Below, one piece after another: positions 20,848 through 29,116 of a DNA stretch of 30,550 nucleotides. The notes beneath the pieces were generated by a model. That model was not told where the DNA came from, searched no databases, and saw nothing but the letters and a program-made list of their open reading frames with translations. Every line of letters begins with the position of its first letter. Position 1 is the stretch's first letter. Location: contig CAYZDJ010000028.1 in the NCBI GenBank assembly GCA_964477265.1, forward strand, positions 1-30,550, written 5' to 3'. Origin of the DNA: CAIVPM01 sp964477265. Lineage in GTDB: Bacteria > Bacteroidota > Bacteroidia > Chitinophagales > Chitinophagaceae. Position numbers and translations under genes: made by a program.

Positions 20848-22653
20848 TTAGCTTGCACCAAAGTAGTTCACTAAAATATTTGCCTTTTGTTTACCAATAG
20901 TTTGTTCAAGTTCCTCAAACGTTTGCTGTTTAATTTTAGCAATAGATTTATATTTTTTAAGCAAAGTTGTAATGGTATTTGCACCAATGCCTTTAATATT
21001 TTCGAGCTCGTTTTTTATAGCTCCTTTGCTGCGTTGGCTTCTATGAAACGTAATTCCAAAGCGATGCACTTCGTCTCTAATCCTTCTTATCAATTTCAAT
21101 CCTTCGCTATTCCAATCTAATTTTATACTTTGTTTATCATTAGCAAAAAACAGCTCTTCTTCATTTTTTGCTAAACCAATTAAAGTTAATTTTCCTTGTA
21201 AGCCAAGCTGTGCAACACTTTCAAGTGCCGAACTTAACTGCCCCTTACCACCATCTATAATTACAAGTTGTGGCAAAGTTTTCTTTTCATCAATAAATCG
21301 TTTGTAATGTCTATACACAGCCTCCTTCATTGTAGCAAAATCATTAATGCCTTGTACAGTCTTTACATTAAACTTTCTGTAATCACTTTTACTGGGCAAC
21401 CCATTTTTAAAACACACACAGGCACTTACAGGAAAACTACCCTGAAAATTACTGTTATCAAAACATTCAATATGTATCGGTAAAGATTTCAATTGCAAAT
21501 TTTGTTGCAATTCTTTCAAAACATTTCTTACTTCCTCATCAGTTTTTTTCTCAAGATGAAGCATTTTTCTTTTGCGTAATTCTTCCTTAAAATAATCTAC
21601 ATTTTTTAAAGAAAGGTCAAGCAATTTTTTTTTGTCACCAGCTTTAGGTATAGTGTGAATAAGGGTTTCATTCAAATAATCAACTTCAAATGGAATAATA
21701 ATTTCTTTGGCAATACTGTTAAAGTTTTGGCGAAGTTGGGCAATAGCAAAGCTTAGTGTTTCAGCTTCAGTTTCATCTAGTTTCGTTTCAAGTTGTTGTG
21801 TATGGGTTTGCACAATAGTGCCATTATTTACTTGCAAATAATTTATGTAAGCCAAATCATTTTCTTTTAAAATACTAAATACATCGGCATTGGTTACATT
21901 TTTACTTACCACAACACTTTTTGCCTGATAGTTTTCTAGGTGTTCAATTTTCTTTTTTAGTTGTTCAGCATGCTCAAATTGCAAGTTGGCTGCAAGTTGT
22001 AACATTTGTTTTTTGTAATGATGTATCACAACATTTGTATTGCCTTTTAAAATATCTTTCAAATGCTGTAAGCCTTGCTGATACTCAGTTTCTGTTTGAT
22101 ATGCCTGACAAGGGCCACCACAATTTCCTAAATGATATTCTAAACAAACTTTAAACTTATTAGCAACAATATTTTTTCGTGTAAGATTGAGTTTGCAGTT
22201 TCGTAATGGCACAAATTCTTTAATAAAACCAAGCAATTCTCTTACATAAAATACACTGGTAAAAGGACCCAAATATTCGCTGCCATCATTTATTTTTTTG
22301 CGTGTAAAATATACTCTGGGGAAAGGTTCTCTTTTAATTACTATGTATGGATAAGTCTTATCATCTTTTAAACTGATATTGTATTTTGGCCAATGCTTTT
22401 TTATTAAAGCATTTTCTAAAAGTAAAGCGTCAGTTTCCGTATCAACAATAGTAAACTCAATGTTAACAATACGTTCAACCAGTTCAACAGTTTTAAAACT
22501 GTTTTGATTTTTATTAAAATAGCTGCTTATTCTTTTACGTAAATCTTTGGCTTTGCCAACATAAATAATAGTATTGGTAGCATCAAAATATTTGTAAACA
22601 CCAGGCTGGTGAGGCAAAGTAGGAGCAATAATATCAAATTCAACTTTCGTCAT
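20848..22653 (-). CDS. uvrC: excinuclease ABC subunit C
   Basis: The 601-residue UvrC has an N-terminal GIY-YIG nuclease (GVYKYFDATNTIIYVGKAKDLRKRI, about 18-45), a UVR domain binding UvrB (about 205-240), the RNase H-like endonuclease (IECFDNSNFQGSFPVSACV and LVIIDGGKGQLSSA), and two C-terminal helix-hairpin-helix motifs (IKGIGANTITTLLKKY, GKQKANILVNYF). It makes the dual incisions in nucleotide excision repair. Its ATG overlaps the preceding lipoprotein stop by one base (TAATG), indicating translational coupling. Confidence 0.97.
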   Translation of the reverse strand: MTKVEFDIIAPTLPHQPGVYKYFDATNTIIYVGKAKDLRKRISSYFNKNQNSFKTVELVERIVNIEFTIVDTETDALLLENALIKKHWPKYNISLKDDKTYPYIVIKREPFPRVYFTRKKINDGSEYLGPFTSVFYVRELLGFIKEFVPLRNCKLNLTRKNIVANKFKVCLEYHLGNCGGPCQAYQTETEYQQGLQHLKDILKGNTNVVIHHYKKQMLQLAANLQFEHAEQLKKKIEHLENYQAKSVVVSKNVTNADVFSILKENDLAYINYLQVNNGTIVQTHTQQLETKLDETEAETLSFAIAQLRQNFNSIAKEIIIPFEVDYLNETLIHTIPKAGDKKKLLDLSLKNVDYFKEELRKRKMLHLEKKTDEEVRNVLKELQQNLQLKSLPIHIECFDNSNFQGSFPVSACVCFKNGLPSKSDYRKFNVKTVQGINDFATMKEAVYRHYKRFIDEKKTLPQLVIIDGGKGQLSSALESVAQLGLQGKLTLIGLAKNEEELFFANDKQSIKLDWNSEGLKLIRRIRDEVHRFGITFHRSQRSKGAIKNELENIKGIGANTITTLLKKYKSIAKIKQQTFEELEQTIGKQKANILVNYFGAS

Positions 22654-23252
22654 TATTGCAAATCTCTATCGTTCCAGTTTATAAATTGTGATGTTTCTTT
22701 TACTATTTTATTTTGGTAAGAAACCGAAGTGGCAATGCTTAGGCTTTTGCCTGTTTTCCAGAAATATTTTTTGGTATAAACAGTGTCGTTATTTGTGCTT
22801 TCCATCACTATCAATGCATTTCTTAACTTGTTTGTTTCATCATTAAACAATGCTGTAATACTTTGCAGTCCTGAATTTGCCTTTAATGATGCGATAACTA
22901 CTGAATAGCTTTTAGTAGATAAATCATGAAATGAAGTTTCTTTAAAATTCTCTTTTGCTTCTTTGGTATTCAAATTAATTTTAATAATAGGTTCAATTAT
23001 TTTTTTAAATTCAGCTCTATTTCTATCTAACGCAATTGAATCAACTTTTTTAGTTGTTAAGTCAGTTGTTTTTTGATAAATGAAATATGGTGTATTTATA
23101 GCATCATCAGCATCGTTTTGTATCAATTCAATAATTGGGAAACGTTGCGTTGTATCGGCAGTATTGGCAATTTCATTAGCTGCTTTTGTGTTGTTTTTAC
23201 AAGCAAGTAACACCACCATTAAACTTATTACAATAGAAAAGTATTTAAGCAT
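22653..23252 (-). CDS. predicted lipoprotein of unknown function
   Basis: The 199-residue protein has a lipoprotein signal (YFSIVISLMVVLLACKNN, Cys about 18). A mixed alpha/beta body follows with no recognised motif (PYFIYQKTTDLTTKKVDSIALDR; KYFWKTGKSLSIATSVSY). It lies between aroB (28-base gap) and uvrC (one-base overlap) in a tight same-strand operon, but its function cannot be derived from them. The context only says it is co-expressed. Confidence 0.85.
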   Translation of the reverse strand: MLKYFSIVISLMVVLLACKNNTKAANEIANTADTTQRFPIIELIQNDADDAINTPYFIYQKTTDLTTKKVDSIALDRNRAEFKKIIEPIIKINLNTKEAKENFKETSFHDLSTKSYSVVIASLKANSGLQSITALFNDETNKLRNALIVMESTNNDTVYTKKYFWKTGKSLSIATSVSYQNKIVKETSQFINWNDRDLQ

Positions 23253-23280
23253 TTTGCAAAATATATTTTAAAGATTGTTG

Positions 23281-24255
23281 TTATAAACTATTCTCAATTT
23301 CCTTCAAATCAATCAGCTCAATTTGGGCTTTACCAATTTTTTCAAGCAAAATAAAATTCATTTTTCCGTGCCATTTTTTTTTATCCATTTTTAAAATAGA
23401 AAATACTTTCTTCTTATCAAACACAGCAGCAACAGGCAGTTCATACTGCTGCAATAAATTTTCAATTTCATTTTTCTGGTTAAAACTCAATCTAATTTCC
23501 GACAATTTACTGGCAAAATTCATCCCAATAGAAATGGCTTGTCCATGGCTCAATTCATATTGCGTTTCAATGGCGTGTCCAAGCGTATGTCCAAAATTCA
23601 AGAGCTTCCTGTCTCCCTTTTCAGTAACATCTTTAGCAACAATTTTTAGTTTTATGTTGCAGTTTTTAAGTATCAAATCAACCAATGATTTACTGTTTTT
23701 TTGATAATACGAAATTGAATGTTGCTTAAGCTCATTAAACATTTTTGCATCTTTAATGCACGCATGTTTAATAATTTCTGCAAAACCATTTTGCCATTCA
23801 ACTGCTGGTAAGGTTCTTAAAAAACGCGTATCAATATTTATAAACTTTGGTTGATTGATAGTGCCAACAAAGTTTTTATGCAAGCCAAAATTGACTCCAT
23901 TCTTTCCCCCAATACTTGCATCAACCATTGCCAATAAAGTTGTAGGCACAAAACCAAAACTAATACCACGCATATACACACTTGCTGCAAAGCCAGTAAT
24001 ATCAGTAATTACACCACCACCCACACCAATTAATGTTGTGGTTTTATCTGCACCAAATGCAATAAGCTGTTCAATAATTGTATCAATAGTTGCCTGTGTT
24101 TTATATTCTTCGCCAACTTTTAAAACTATAGTGTTTATATTTTTAAAAACATTTTTGTGCAGTGCAAAAACATTTTCATCTGTTATACATACAACAGTTT
24201 TTTTATCACTTGTTTTAAATGACTCAAACACTGGATATGTAACAACTTGTTTCAA
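23281..24255 (-). CDS. aroB: 3-dehydroquinate synthase
   Basis: The 324-residue enzyme converts DAHP to 3-dehydroquinate in the shikimate pathway, using NAD+ and a divalent metal. Visible motifs are GVGGGVITDITGFAAS (NAD binding, about 77-92), VPTTLLAMVDASIGGKNGVN, FAEIIKHA (E160, metal ligand region), LNFGHTLGHAIE (H223, H227) and LSHGQAI (H237). It is slightly shorter than the ~360-residue E. coli form. The start is TTG: an in-frame TAG lies four codons upstream and no ATG occurs before residue 90. It is 15 bases downstream of the methyltransferase gene. Confidence 0.96.
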   Translation of the reverse strand: MKQVVTYPVFESFKTSDKKTVVCITDENVFALHKNVFKNINTIVLKVGEEYKTQATIDTIIEQLIAFGADKTTTLIGVGGGVITDITGFAASVYMRGISFGFVPTTLLAMVDASIGGKNGVNFGLHKNFVGTINQPKFINIDTRFLRTLPAVEWQNGFAEIIKHACIKDAKMFNELKQHSISYYQKNSKSLVDLILKNCNIKLKIVAKDVTEKGDRKLLNFGHTLGHAIETQYELSHGQAISIGMNFASKLSEIRLSFNQKNEIENLLQQYELPVAAVFDKKKVFSILKMDKKKWHGKMNFILLEKIGKAQIELIDLKEIENSL

Positions 24256-24270
24256 TGTATTATGCTAAAA

Positions 24271-24975
24271 TTAATTTGAGTGAAGCAAAAATATTGCTGG
24301 TATTTTATGAAAATTATAATTTATTTTTTTCCATTGCTCAACAGTTTTTGTAACAATGCTTTCTGTTGAACCGCTTATGTTTACTGCAACACAAAGCTTT
24401 GTCGTGCTTTTGCAATTATCTAAAATGTCTTTTAAAAGTTGGTTGTTTCTATATGGCGTTTCAATAAAAATTTGCGTAGCATTATTTTTACCTGAATACA
24501 ATTCCAACTCTTTAATCTTGTTTTTTCTTTCCAAATTATCAATAGGCAAATACCCAACAAAGTGAAACGATTGCCCATTTAAACCACTTGCCATTAATGC
24601 CATTAATATACTGCTTGGCCCAACCAAAGGAATAATTTTGGCATCAAGTTTTTGTGCTTCTGCAACTAAAATTTGCCCAGGATCTGCAATGCATGGACAA
24701 CCTGCCTCGCTAACAATACCAATGCTTTTGCCTTGTTTAATATAATTTACAAACTCACTTTTAACTGTATCTTCTGCTTTGTGAATGGTATGCCATCTGT
24801 AATCATCAATCACCATTTCTTTCCATAGCTTTTTAAAATACTGCCTTGCTGTTTTCTCATTCTCTACAAAAAAAACTTCACAATTTTTTATAGCATCCAA
24901 TACATAACCAGGAATAGTGTGCAGGGCATCATCTGCAAGAACTGTAGGTATTAAAAATATTTTTGATGAAGACAT
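24271..24975 (-). CDS. RsmI-like SAM-dependent methyltransferase (tetrapyrrole methylase fold)
   Basis: The 234-residue protein starts MSSSKIFLIPTVLADDALHTIP. It shows the class III methyltransferase features GIVSEAGCPCIADPG and IIPLVGPSSILMALMASGLNGQSFHFVGYLP. These are the RsmI motifs, but the protein lacks RsmI's C-terminal domain and has diverged N-terminal and C-terminal parts. RsmI methylates C1402 ribose of 16S rRNA. This shorter Bacteroidota relative is usually a second family member whose target is uncertain. The ATG at 24975 is four bases after the ubiA stop; an in-frame TTG at 24993 would overlap ubiA and is less likely. Confidence 0.85.
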   Translation of the reverse strand: MSSSKIFLIPTVLADDALHTIPGYVLDAIKNCEVFFVENEKTARQYFKKLWKEMVIDDYRWHTIHKAEDTVKSEFVNYIKQGKSIGIVSEAGCPCIADPGQILVAEAQKLDAKIIPLVGPSSILMALMASGLNGQSFHFVGYLPIDNLERKNKIKELELYSGKNNATQIFIETPYRNNQLLKDILDNCKSTTKLCVAVNISGSTESIVTKTVEQWKKINYNFHKIPAIFLLHSN

Positions 24976-24979
24976 AAAA

Positions 24980-25897
24980 TTAAAAATTAACAATCACATC
25001 TGCAATAACAAATGCAGCAAACACAATACTTGCAATGCCATTAGCTGTCATAAAAGCAATATTTACTTTGCTTAAATCATTTGGCTTTACAATGCTGTGC
25101 TGGTAATAAAGCATAGTAACAAAAATAGCTGCACCAATATTATAAAGCGTGTGAAAATGATAATGAAAGCCAATAAAGAAAACAATGCAACCACAAACAA
25201 AATGCAGCAACCTCGATACATTTAATGCTTTGGTTTTGCCAAGCATTGCAGGAATACTGTGCAATTTATTTTCCTTGTCAAACGCTTCATCTTGTAAGGC
25301 ATAAATAATATCAAATCCACTTACCCAAAACAATACAACGCACGAAAATAAAATTGGAAGAAAATTGAATTGTGCAGTAACTGCAAGATAAGCACCCAAT
25401 GGAGCAAGTGATAAACCAACACCTAAAACTAAATGACACAATGCGGTAAATCTTTTTGTATAACTGTAAAACAAAATAACAAATAATGCAATGGGCGAAA
25501 GCATTAAAACTTTTGTATTAATAAAATAGCAACACACCACAAAAGCAATGCAGCAAAGGATTGTAAAGGTTAAAGCATTTTTGGCACTAATAACTCCAGC
25601 AGGAATTTCTCTTATCGCAGTTCGTGGATTTTTTGCATCAAAATGTCTATCTAAATATCTGTTAAAAGCCATTGCAGCACTACGTGCAGTAATCATACAA
25701 AGAATGATAAATATCAAAATGTAAAAACGAGGAAAATAGAAAATATTTGTGTTACCCCTGCTCCATCCAATGAATCTATTAAGATTGTAAGTATTCATTA
25801 TTGGATAATATAAACCCAACACAAAACCAATCATTGCAAAGGGCATAGCAAAAATGGTGTGCGAAAATTTTACGAGTGATAGATAGTTTTTTAGCAA
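24980..25897 (-). CDS. ubiA: UbiA-family polyprenyltransferase (probable menaquinone synthesis)
   Basis: The 305-residue integral membrane enzyme has eight to nine hydrophobic segments and both Asp-rich prenyl-diphosphate motifs: N79-x3-D83-x3-D87 in FNRYLDRHFDAKN, and YALQDEAFDKEN later. It also has FSHTIFAMPFA near the start. It would attach a polyprenyl chain to an aromatic acid. Because Bacteroidota contain menaquinone, the most likely role is the MqnP-type step of the futalosine route rather than ubiquinone synthesis; this is inference. The start is TTG, since an in-frame TAA lies four codons upstream and the next Met is at residue 18. It is the first gene of the operon, with a TACATTTG box 12 bases upstream. 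Confidence 0.92.
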   Translation of the reverse strand: MLKNYLSLVKFSHTIFAMPFAMIGFVLGLYYPIMNTYNLNRFIGWSRGNTNIFYFPRFYILIFIILCMITARSAAMAFNRYLDRHFDAKNPRTAIREIPAGVISAKNALTFTILCCIAFVVCCYFINTKVLMLSPIALFVILFYSYTKRFTALCHLVLGVGLSLAPLGAYLAVTAQFNFLPILFSCVVLFWVSGFDIIYALQDEAFDKENKLHSIPAMLGKTKALNVSRLLHFVCGCIVFFIGFHYHFHTLYNIGAAIFVTMLYYQHSIVKPNDLSKVNIAFMTANGIASIVFAAFVIADVIVNF

Positions 25898-25909
25898 AAT
25901 ATTTTTTTA

Positions 25910-25917
25910 CAAATGTA
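25910..25917 (-). promoter_or_regulatory. -7 promoter box of the ubiA operon
   Basis: TACATTTG on the minus strand exactly matches TAnnTTTG and ends 12 bases before the ubiA TTG, so the leader would be only a few bases long. No clear -33 box. Confidence 0.5.
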
Positions 25918-25959
25918 TGTTTCAGCGAGTGTTTTTAACATCTAAAAATGAGTTCAAGA

Positions 25960-26015
25960 AACTTTTCTTTTACTTTGCTATGAATAAAAGTACTGGCAAC
26001 AAAAATCTAGAAGTC
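25960..26015 (+). repeat. degenerate copy of the rluF promoter and 5' end
   Basis: AACTTTTCTTTTACTTTGC (25960-25978) is identical to 26694-26712. Similarity continues at roughly three matches in four for another 35 bases (CTGGCAACAAAAATCTAGAAGT against CTTGCAACAAGAGTCTATAAGT at the rluF start). In this copy the start is CTG and an in-frame stop follows soon, so it is not coding. The rest of 25898-26106 holds the ubiA -7 box and two copies of AAGTCTTTGT (26011, 26040). Confidence 0.6.
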
Positions 26016-26106
26016 TTTGTTTCTGCAAAGTATCTTTAAAAGTCTTTGTAGTAAAGCCAAAGGATTACGTGTTGTATATAAATTACCTTAACAAACACTT
26101 TTAATT

Positions 26107-26592
26107 ATGAAATCAATTATTGTTATTTTTTTTGTTTGTATGTCTAATGGTATTTACTCGCAAGACACTTTGAAAATAAAAAAAATTGATTCGCTGGTAG
26201 CAAATATTAACAACTCTAATTTTCCGGTTCAACGAGATACTTTAAAAAATGAGCGTATGGATATGGGAATAAAAATAATCACTTATTTAGAGATGATTGT
26301 AAACGATAGTAAGTTGTTGAAATATGCAATGGTTGTTACAGATGCAATAACACAATTGACCACAACAAACAAATTTTACTACAACAACAATGCATTGATT
26401 AAAGTTGAAGAATCTGCAATCGAAGGTGATAAAAAAGCTGAGTTTGCGTGGTATTTTTCAGAAGGGAAATATCTGCATCACAAGGTATTTTCTAATCCCT
26501 TTGACAAGACAGTTGAATCAGAAAAATTATTGGATAGAGCAGATTTGTTATTGACAATGTCAAAAGCTATGTTGCAACGATATGTGAAATAG
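26107..26592 (+). CDS. small secreted protein of unknown function
   Basis: The 161-residue protein has a signal peptide (MKSIIVIFFVCMSNGIYSQ, cleavage near residue 19). The mature domain starts DTLKIKKIDSLVANIN and contains TTTNKFYYNNNALIKVEE and FAWYFSEGKYLHHKVF, two short beta-hairpins resembling the repeats of secreted MORN/YD-like domains, though no family can be named. It is flanked by a degenerate duplication of the rluF 5' region (25960-26015) and rluF itself, so it may have been inserted there. No partner gene is near. Confidence 0.75.
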   Translation: MKSIIVIFFVCMSNGIYSQDTLKIKKIDSLVANINNSNFPVQRDTLKNERMDMGIKIITYLEMIVNDSKLLKYAMVVTDAITQLTTTNKFYYNNNALIKVEESAIEGDKKAEFAWYFSEGKYLHHKVFSNPFDKTVESEKLLDRADLLLTMSKAMLQRYVK

Positions 26593-26625
26593 ACAAGAGG
26601 GATTGCTTTAAGCAATAGAATAAAA

Positions 26626-26649
26626 CTGTTTAGGCTGCAAGCCTAACAG
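26626..26649 (+). repeat. hairpin after the secreted-protein gene
   Basis: CTGTT(T)AGGCT and AGCCTAACAG pair over 10 bp with one bulged T and a GCA loop. A smaller ATTGCT/AGCAAT hairpin lies just upstream (26602-26616). No U-tract follows, so it is a poor intrinsic terminator; its function is unknown. Confidence 0.45.
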
Positions 26650-26693
26650 AGCAAAGAATTTAAGAATGATTTTACATTTAAAATTACATCAAA

Positions 26694-26712
26694 AACTTTT
26701 CTTTTACTTTGC
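26694..26712 (+). promoter_or_regulatory. probable rluF promoter region, intact copy of the duplicated element
   Basis: AACTTTTCTTTTACTTTGC ends 17 bases before the rluF TTG start. TTACTTTG resembles the TAnnTTTG -7 box with one mismatch. An exact copy is at 25960-25978. Confidence 0.4.
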
Positions 26713-26729
26713 CATAAATTAAAAACATC

Positions 26730-27470
26730 TTGCAACAAGAGTCTATAAGTTTAAATAAGTTTATCAGCGATACAGGCTACTGTTCACGCAGGGAAGCTGA
26801 TAATTTAATTATAAAGGGCAGGGTTTTATTGAATGATAAACCTGCACAGCTTGGCAACAGGTACACCATTGGTGACAGTGTTGAGGTTGATGGAAGCCTT
26901 ATTACCACTGCACAACAACCCAAGAAAAAAGAAAAACTTATTTACCTTGCTTTTAACAAACCAGTTGGTATTACTACAACTACAGAAGAAAATATTCGTG
27001 GAAATATTATTTCATTCATTAATCACCCTAAAAGGATTTTTCCTATTGGCAGGTTGGATAAGGACAGTGAAGGATTGATTTTTTTAACCAATGATGGTGA
27101 TATAGTCAATAAAATTTTACGTGCTGGCAACAACCACGAGAAAGAATATATTGTAAAGGTTAACAGAAGTATTGATGGATATTTTATACAGAAAATGGCA
27201 AGTGGTGTGCGTATAAAAGATGGGTTAACCAAGCCTTGTATTGTAAAGAAAATAAGCAGTCATACTTTTAAAATTATTCTTACACAAGGCTTAAACAGGC
27301 AGATAAGGAAAATGTGTGAAGCCTTTGACTATAAGGTTATCAGCCTGCAACGTGTAAGGATAATGAATATAAGCTTAGGTAAAATTGCATTGGGCAAGTG
27401 GCGTTATTTAAGTGATGTGGAAGTGAATGAGCTGCAAGGTTTGGTTAAGGATTCCAAAAAAAATGAGTGA
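26730..27470 (+). CDS. rluF: 23S rRNA pseudouridine synthase, RluF/RsuA family
   Basis: The 246-residue protein has an N-terminal S4 RNA-binding domain (ISLNKFISDTGYCSRREADNLIIKGRVLLND, about 6-55). The RsuA-type catalytic domain follows, with KPVGITTTT, the catalytic Asp D110 in FPIGRLDKDSEGLIFLTNDG, and LTQGLNRQIRKMCEAFDYKV. The order and QGLNRQIRKM motif fit RluF, which modifies U2604 (and tRNA-Tyr U35 in E. coli). The start is TTG: an in-frame TAA lies five codons upstream and homologues begin at this point. It converges with icd. Confidence 0.92.
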   Translation: MQQESISLNKFISDTGYCSRREADNLIIKGRVLLNDKPAQLGNRYTIGDSVEVDGSLITTAQQPKKKEKLIYLAFNKPVGITTTTEENIRGNIISFINHPKRIFPIGRLDKDSEGLIFLTNDGDIVNKILRAGNNHEKEYIVKVNRSIDGYFIQKMASGVRIKDGLTKPCIVKKISSHTFKIILTQGLNRQIRKMCEAFDYKVISLQRVRIMNISLGKIALGKWRYLSDVEVNELQGLVKDSKKNE

Positions 27471-27512
27471 AGATTTTAACCTTTACTCACTAAATTATTT
27501 TACAATTATTTT

Positions 27513-27610
27513 AACCGCAAAGAACTCAAAGGTTTTCGCAAAGAGAATACAAAGAATTTACCAAATACTCTCTGAGCTTTGCGTTTCCTCACTTCGCGAC
27601 CTTTGCGGTT
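27513..27610. repeat. MITE-like element with AACCGCAAAG/CTTTGCGGTT ends
   Basis: A 98-base intergenic element is bounded by perfect 10-bp inverted repeats (27513-27522 and 27601-27610). Further inside are GCAAAGAGAA/ACAAAG and CTTTGCG strings that extend the symmetry imperfectly. It has no ORF. It lies between convergent rluF and icd and may also act as a 3'-end hairpin. Confidence 0.7.
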
Positions 27611-27616
27611 GAAGAA

Positions 27617-27650
27617 ATCTTCAAATCAAAAATCTTCAAATCAAAAATCT
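27617..27650. repeat. 15-bp tandem repeat next to the MITE-like element
   Basis: ATCTTCAAATCAAAA is repeated 2.3 times directly before the icd stop codon (27651). Confidence 0.7.
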
Positions 27651-29105
27651 CTATTGCCCCTGTGCCAAACTATACCCTTTAACACCTTTCCATTCATTCA
27701 GCAATTCAAGGCTGCAAATTTTAAAGTCGCCACTAAGGCTAACGTATAAACCAATAACATCCTGTTGGTTTAATGGATAATTATCAATGCTCTCAAACCT
27801 TGCGTTGTATTGGTTTACAAGGTTGGTGTACTTGCTGCCCTTTGGCCACACCTGTGTACCACGATTGCTGATGCTTACAAGCTTAAACTTAACACCAGCG
27901 TGTCGCAAACATTTGTTTGCAATATCTTCAGGTTGTGTATTGCTTTCAATAAATAAATCCACGCCAACAATCTTTTCATTCTCTGCCTCATTGCTTTCCA
28001 TCATTGCATTTTTATCAAGGTGCAATACAGTGCAGGTATTCTCTACATCACTCACATCAGGCTTTGGATTGTGTTGTGGCTTTTTGCCAAAGTTGTTGAT
28101 GATGGCATTTGCAAAGTCTGTTGTACTGGCACTTGGTTTAGATTTATCGCCAAAGTCGCCAGTATGCACACCACTTTCAAGTGTATAAAGCAACGCATTC
28201 TCAATGGTGGCAGCACTTTCCATCAACCCTAAATGTTGCAGCATACCAATGCCACTCAATAACAATGCTGTTGGATTGGCAATATTCCTTCCTGCAATAT
28301 CTGGTGCTGTGCCGTGCACAGCCTCAAAAATTGAGATATGGTCGCCAATGTTAGCACTTGGTGCAAACCCAAGCCCACCAACCAGTCCAGCACATAAGTC
28401 ACTCACAATATCGCCTTGCAAATTGGTTAGCACCACCACGTCAAAACTATCAGGACGAGTAACCAATTTCATACACAAATCATCAACAATAACATCGTCT
28501 GCTTTCAACTCTGGATATTCCTTTGCTACTTCATAAAACACTTCTAAAAACAAGCCATCAGTAAGTTTCATAATGTTGGCTTTATGACCACAGGTAATTC
28601 TTCTTGCACCTTTTTTCTTAGCCATTTCAAAGGCATAACGAATAACCTGCATACTTCCAGGACGTGTAATAAACCTGCGACTCAACGCCACATCGTGTGT
28701 GATTAAATGTTCAACACCACCGTAAGTATCTTCAATGTTTTCACGTACAATGGTTATGTCAATAGGAATGCCTGCCTTACTAAAAACTGTGTCCACGCCG
28801 TGCAGAGTTTGAAACGCACGTTTGTTGGCATAAGTGTTCCAGGTTTTACGTGCAGTAACGTTAATGCTTTTCACGCCTTTTCCTTTTGGCGTTTCCATTG
28901 GACCTTTAAACAAAATACCCAAAGACTCAATGGTAGCCTGTGCTTCAGGTGTCATACCATTGCTGAAACCTTTATCAAAAACCCATTTGCCCATTTCAAT
29001 CACATCATATTCCAAAGGCACTTTGGCAGCATTAAAAATACTCAATACTGCATCCATAATTTCAGGACCAATTCCATCGCCTTTTGCCACTGCTATTTTT
29101 GTCAT
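27651..29105 (-). CDS. icd: NADP-dependent isocitrate dehydrogenase, long-tail type
   Basis: The 484-residue enzyme oxidises isocitrate to 2-oxoglutarate. Motifs are IAVAKGDGIGPEIM, substrate loop IVRENIEDTYGG (121-130), metal ligands within TNLQGDIVSDLCAGLVGGLG, and the cofactor loop FEAVHGTAPDIAGRNIANPTA. The first ~335 residues form the core. The last ~140 (from about KPDVSDVENTCTVL) are a C-terminal extension like that of the ~496-residue Thermus enzyme, absent from E. coli Icd. The NADP preference is inferred from that family. A pair of inverted CCCCTTTAGGGG repeats occupies the leader. Confidence 0.93.
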   Translation of the reverse strand: MTKIAVAKGDGIGPEIMDAVLSIFNAAKVPLEYDVIEMGKWVFDKGFSNGMTPEAQATIESLGILFKGPMETPKGKGVKSINVTARKTWNTYANKRAFQTLHGVDTVFSKAGIPIDITIVRENIEDTYGGVEHLITHDVALSRRFITRPGSMQVIRYAFEMAKKKGARRITCGHKANIMKLTDGLFLEVFYEVAKEYPELKADDVIVDDLCMKLVTRPDSFDVVVLTNLQGDIVSDLCAGLVGGLGFAPSANIGDHISIFEAVHGTAPDIAGRNIANPTALLLSGIGMLQHLGLMESAATIENALLYTLESGVHTGDFGDKSKPSASTTDFANAIINNFGKKPQHNPKPDVSDVENTCTVLHLDKNAMMESNEAENEKIVGVDLFIESNTQPEDIANKCLRHAGVKFKLVSISNRGTQVWPKGSKYTNLVNQYNARFESIDNYPLNQQDVIGLYVSLSGDFKICSLELLNEWKGVKGYSLAQGQ

Positions 29106-29116
29106 AAATAAGATTT

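Noticed and set aside
23855..24268. 137-codon plus-strand ORF opposite aroB
   Set aside because: It is wholly antisense to a well-conserved enzyme and has a composition expected from the reverse strand.
26626..26649. Terminator for the secreted-protein gene
   Set aside because: The hairpin has a bulge and is followed by AGCAAAG rather than a U-tract.
27787..28536. Plus-strand ORFs of 110-133 codons opposite icd
   Set aside because: They are antisense shadows of icd; no ribosome site, promoter or recognisable domain.
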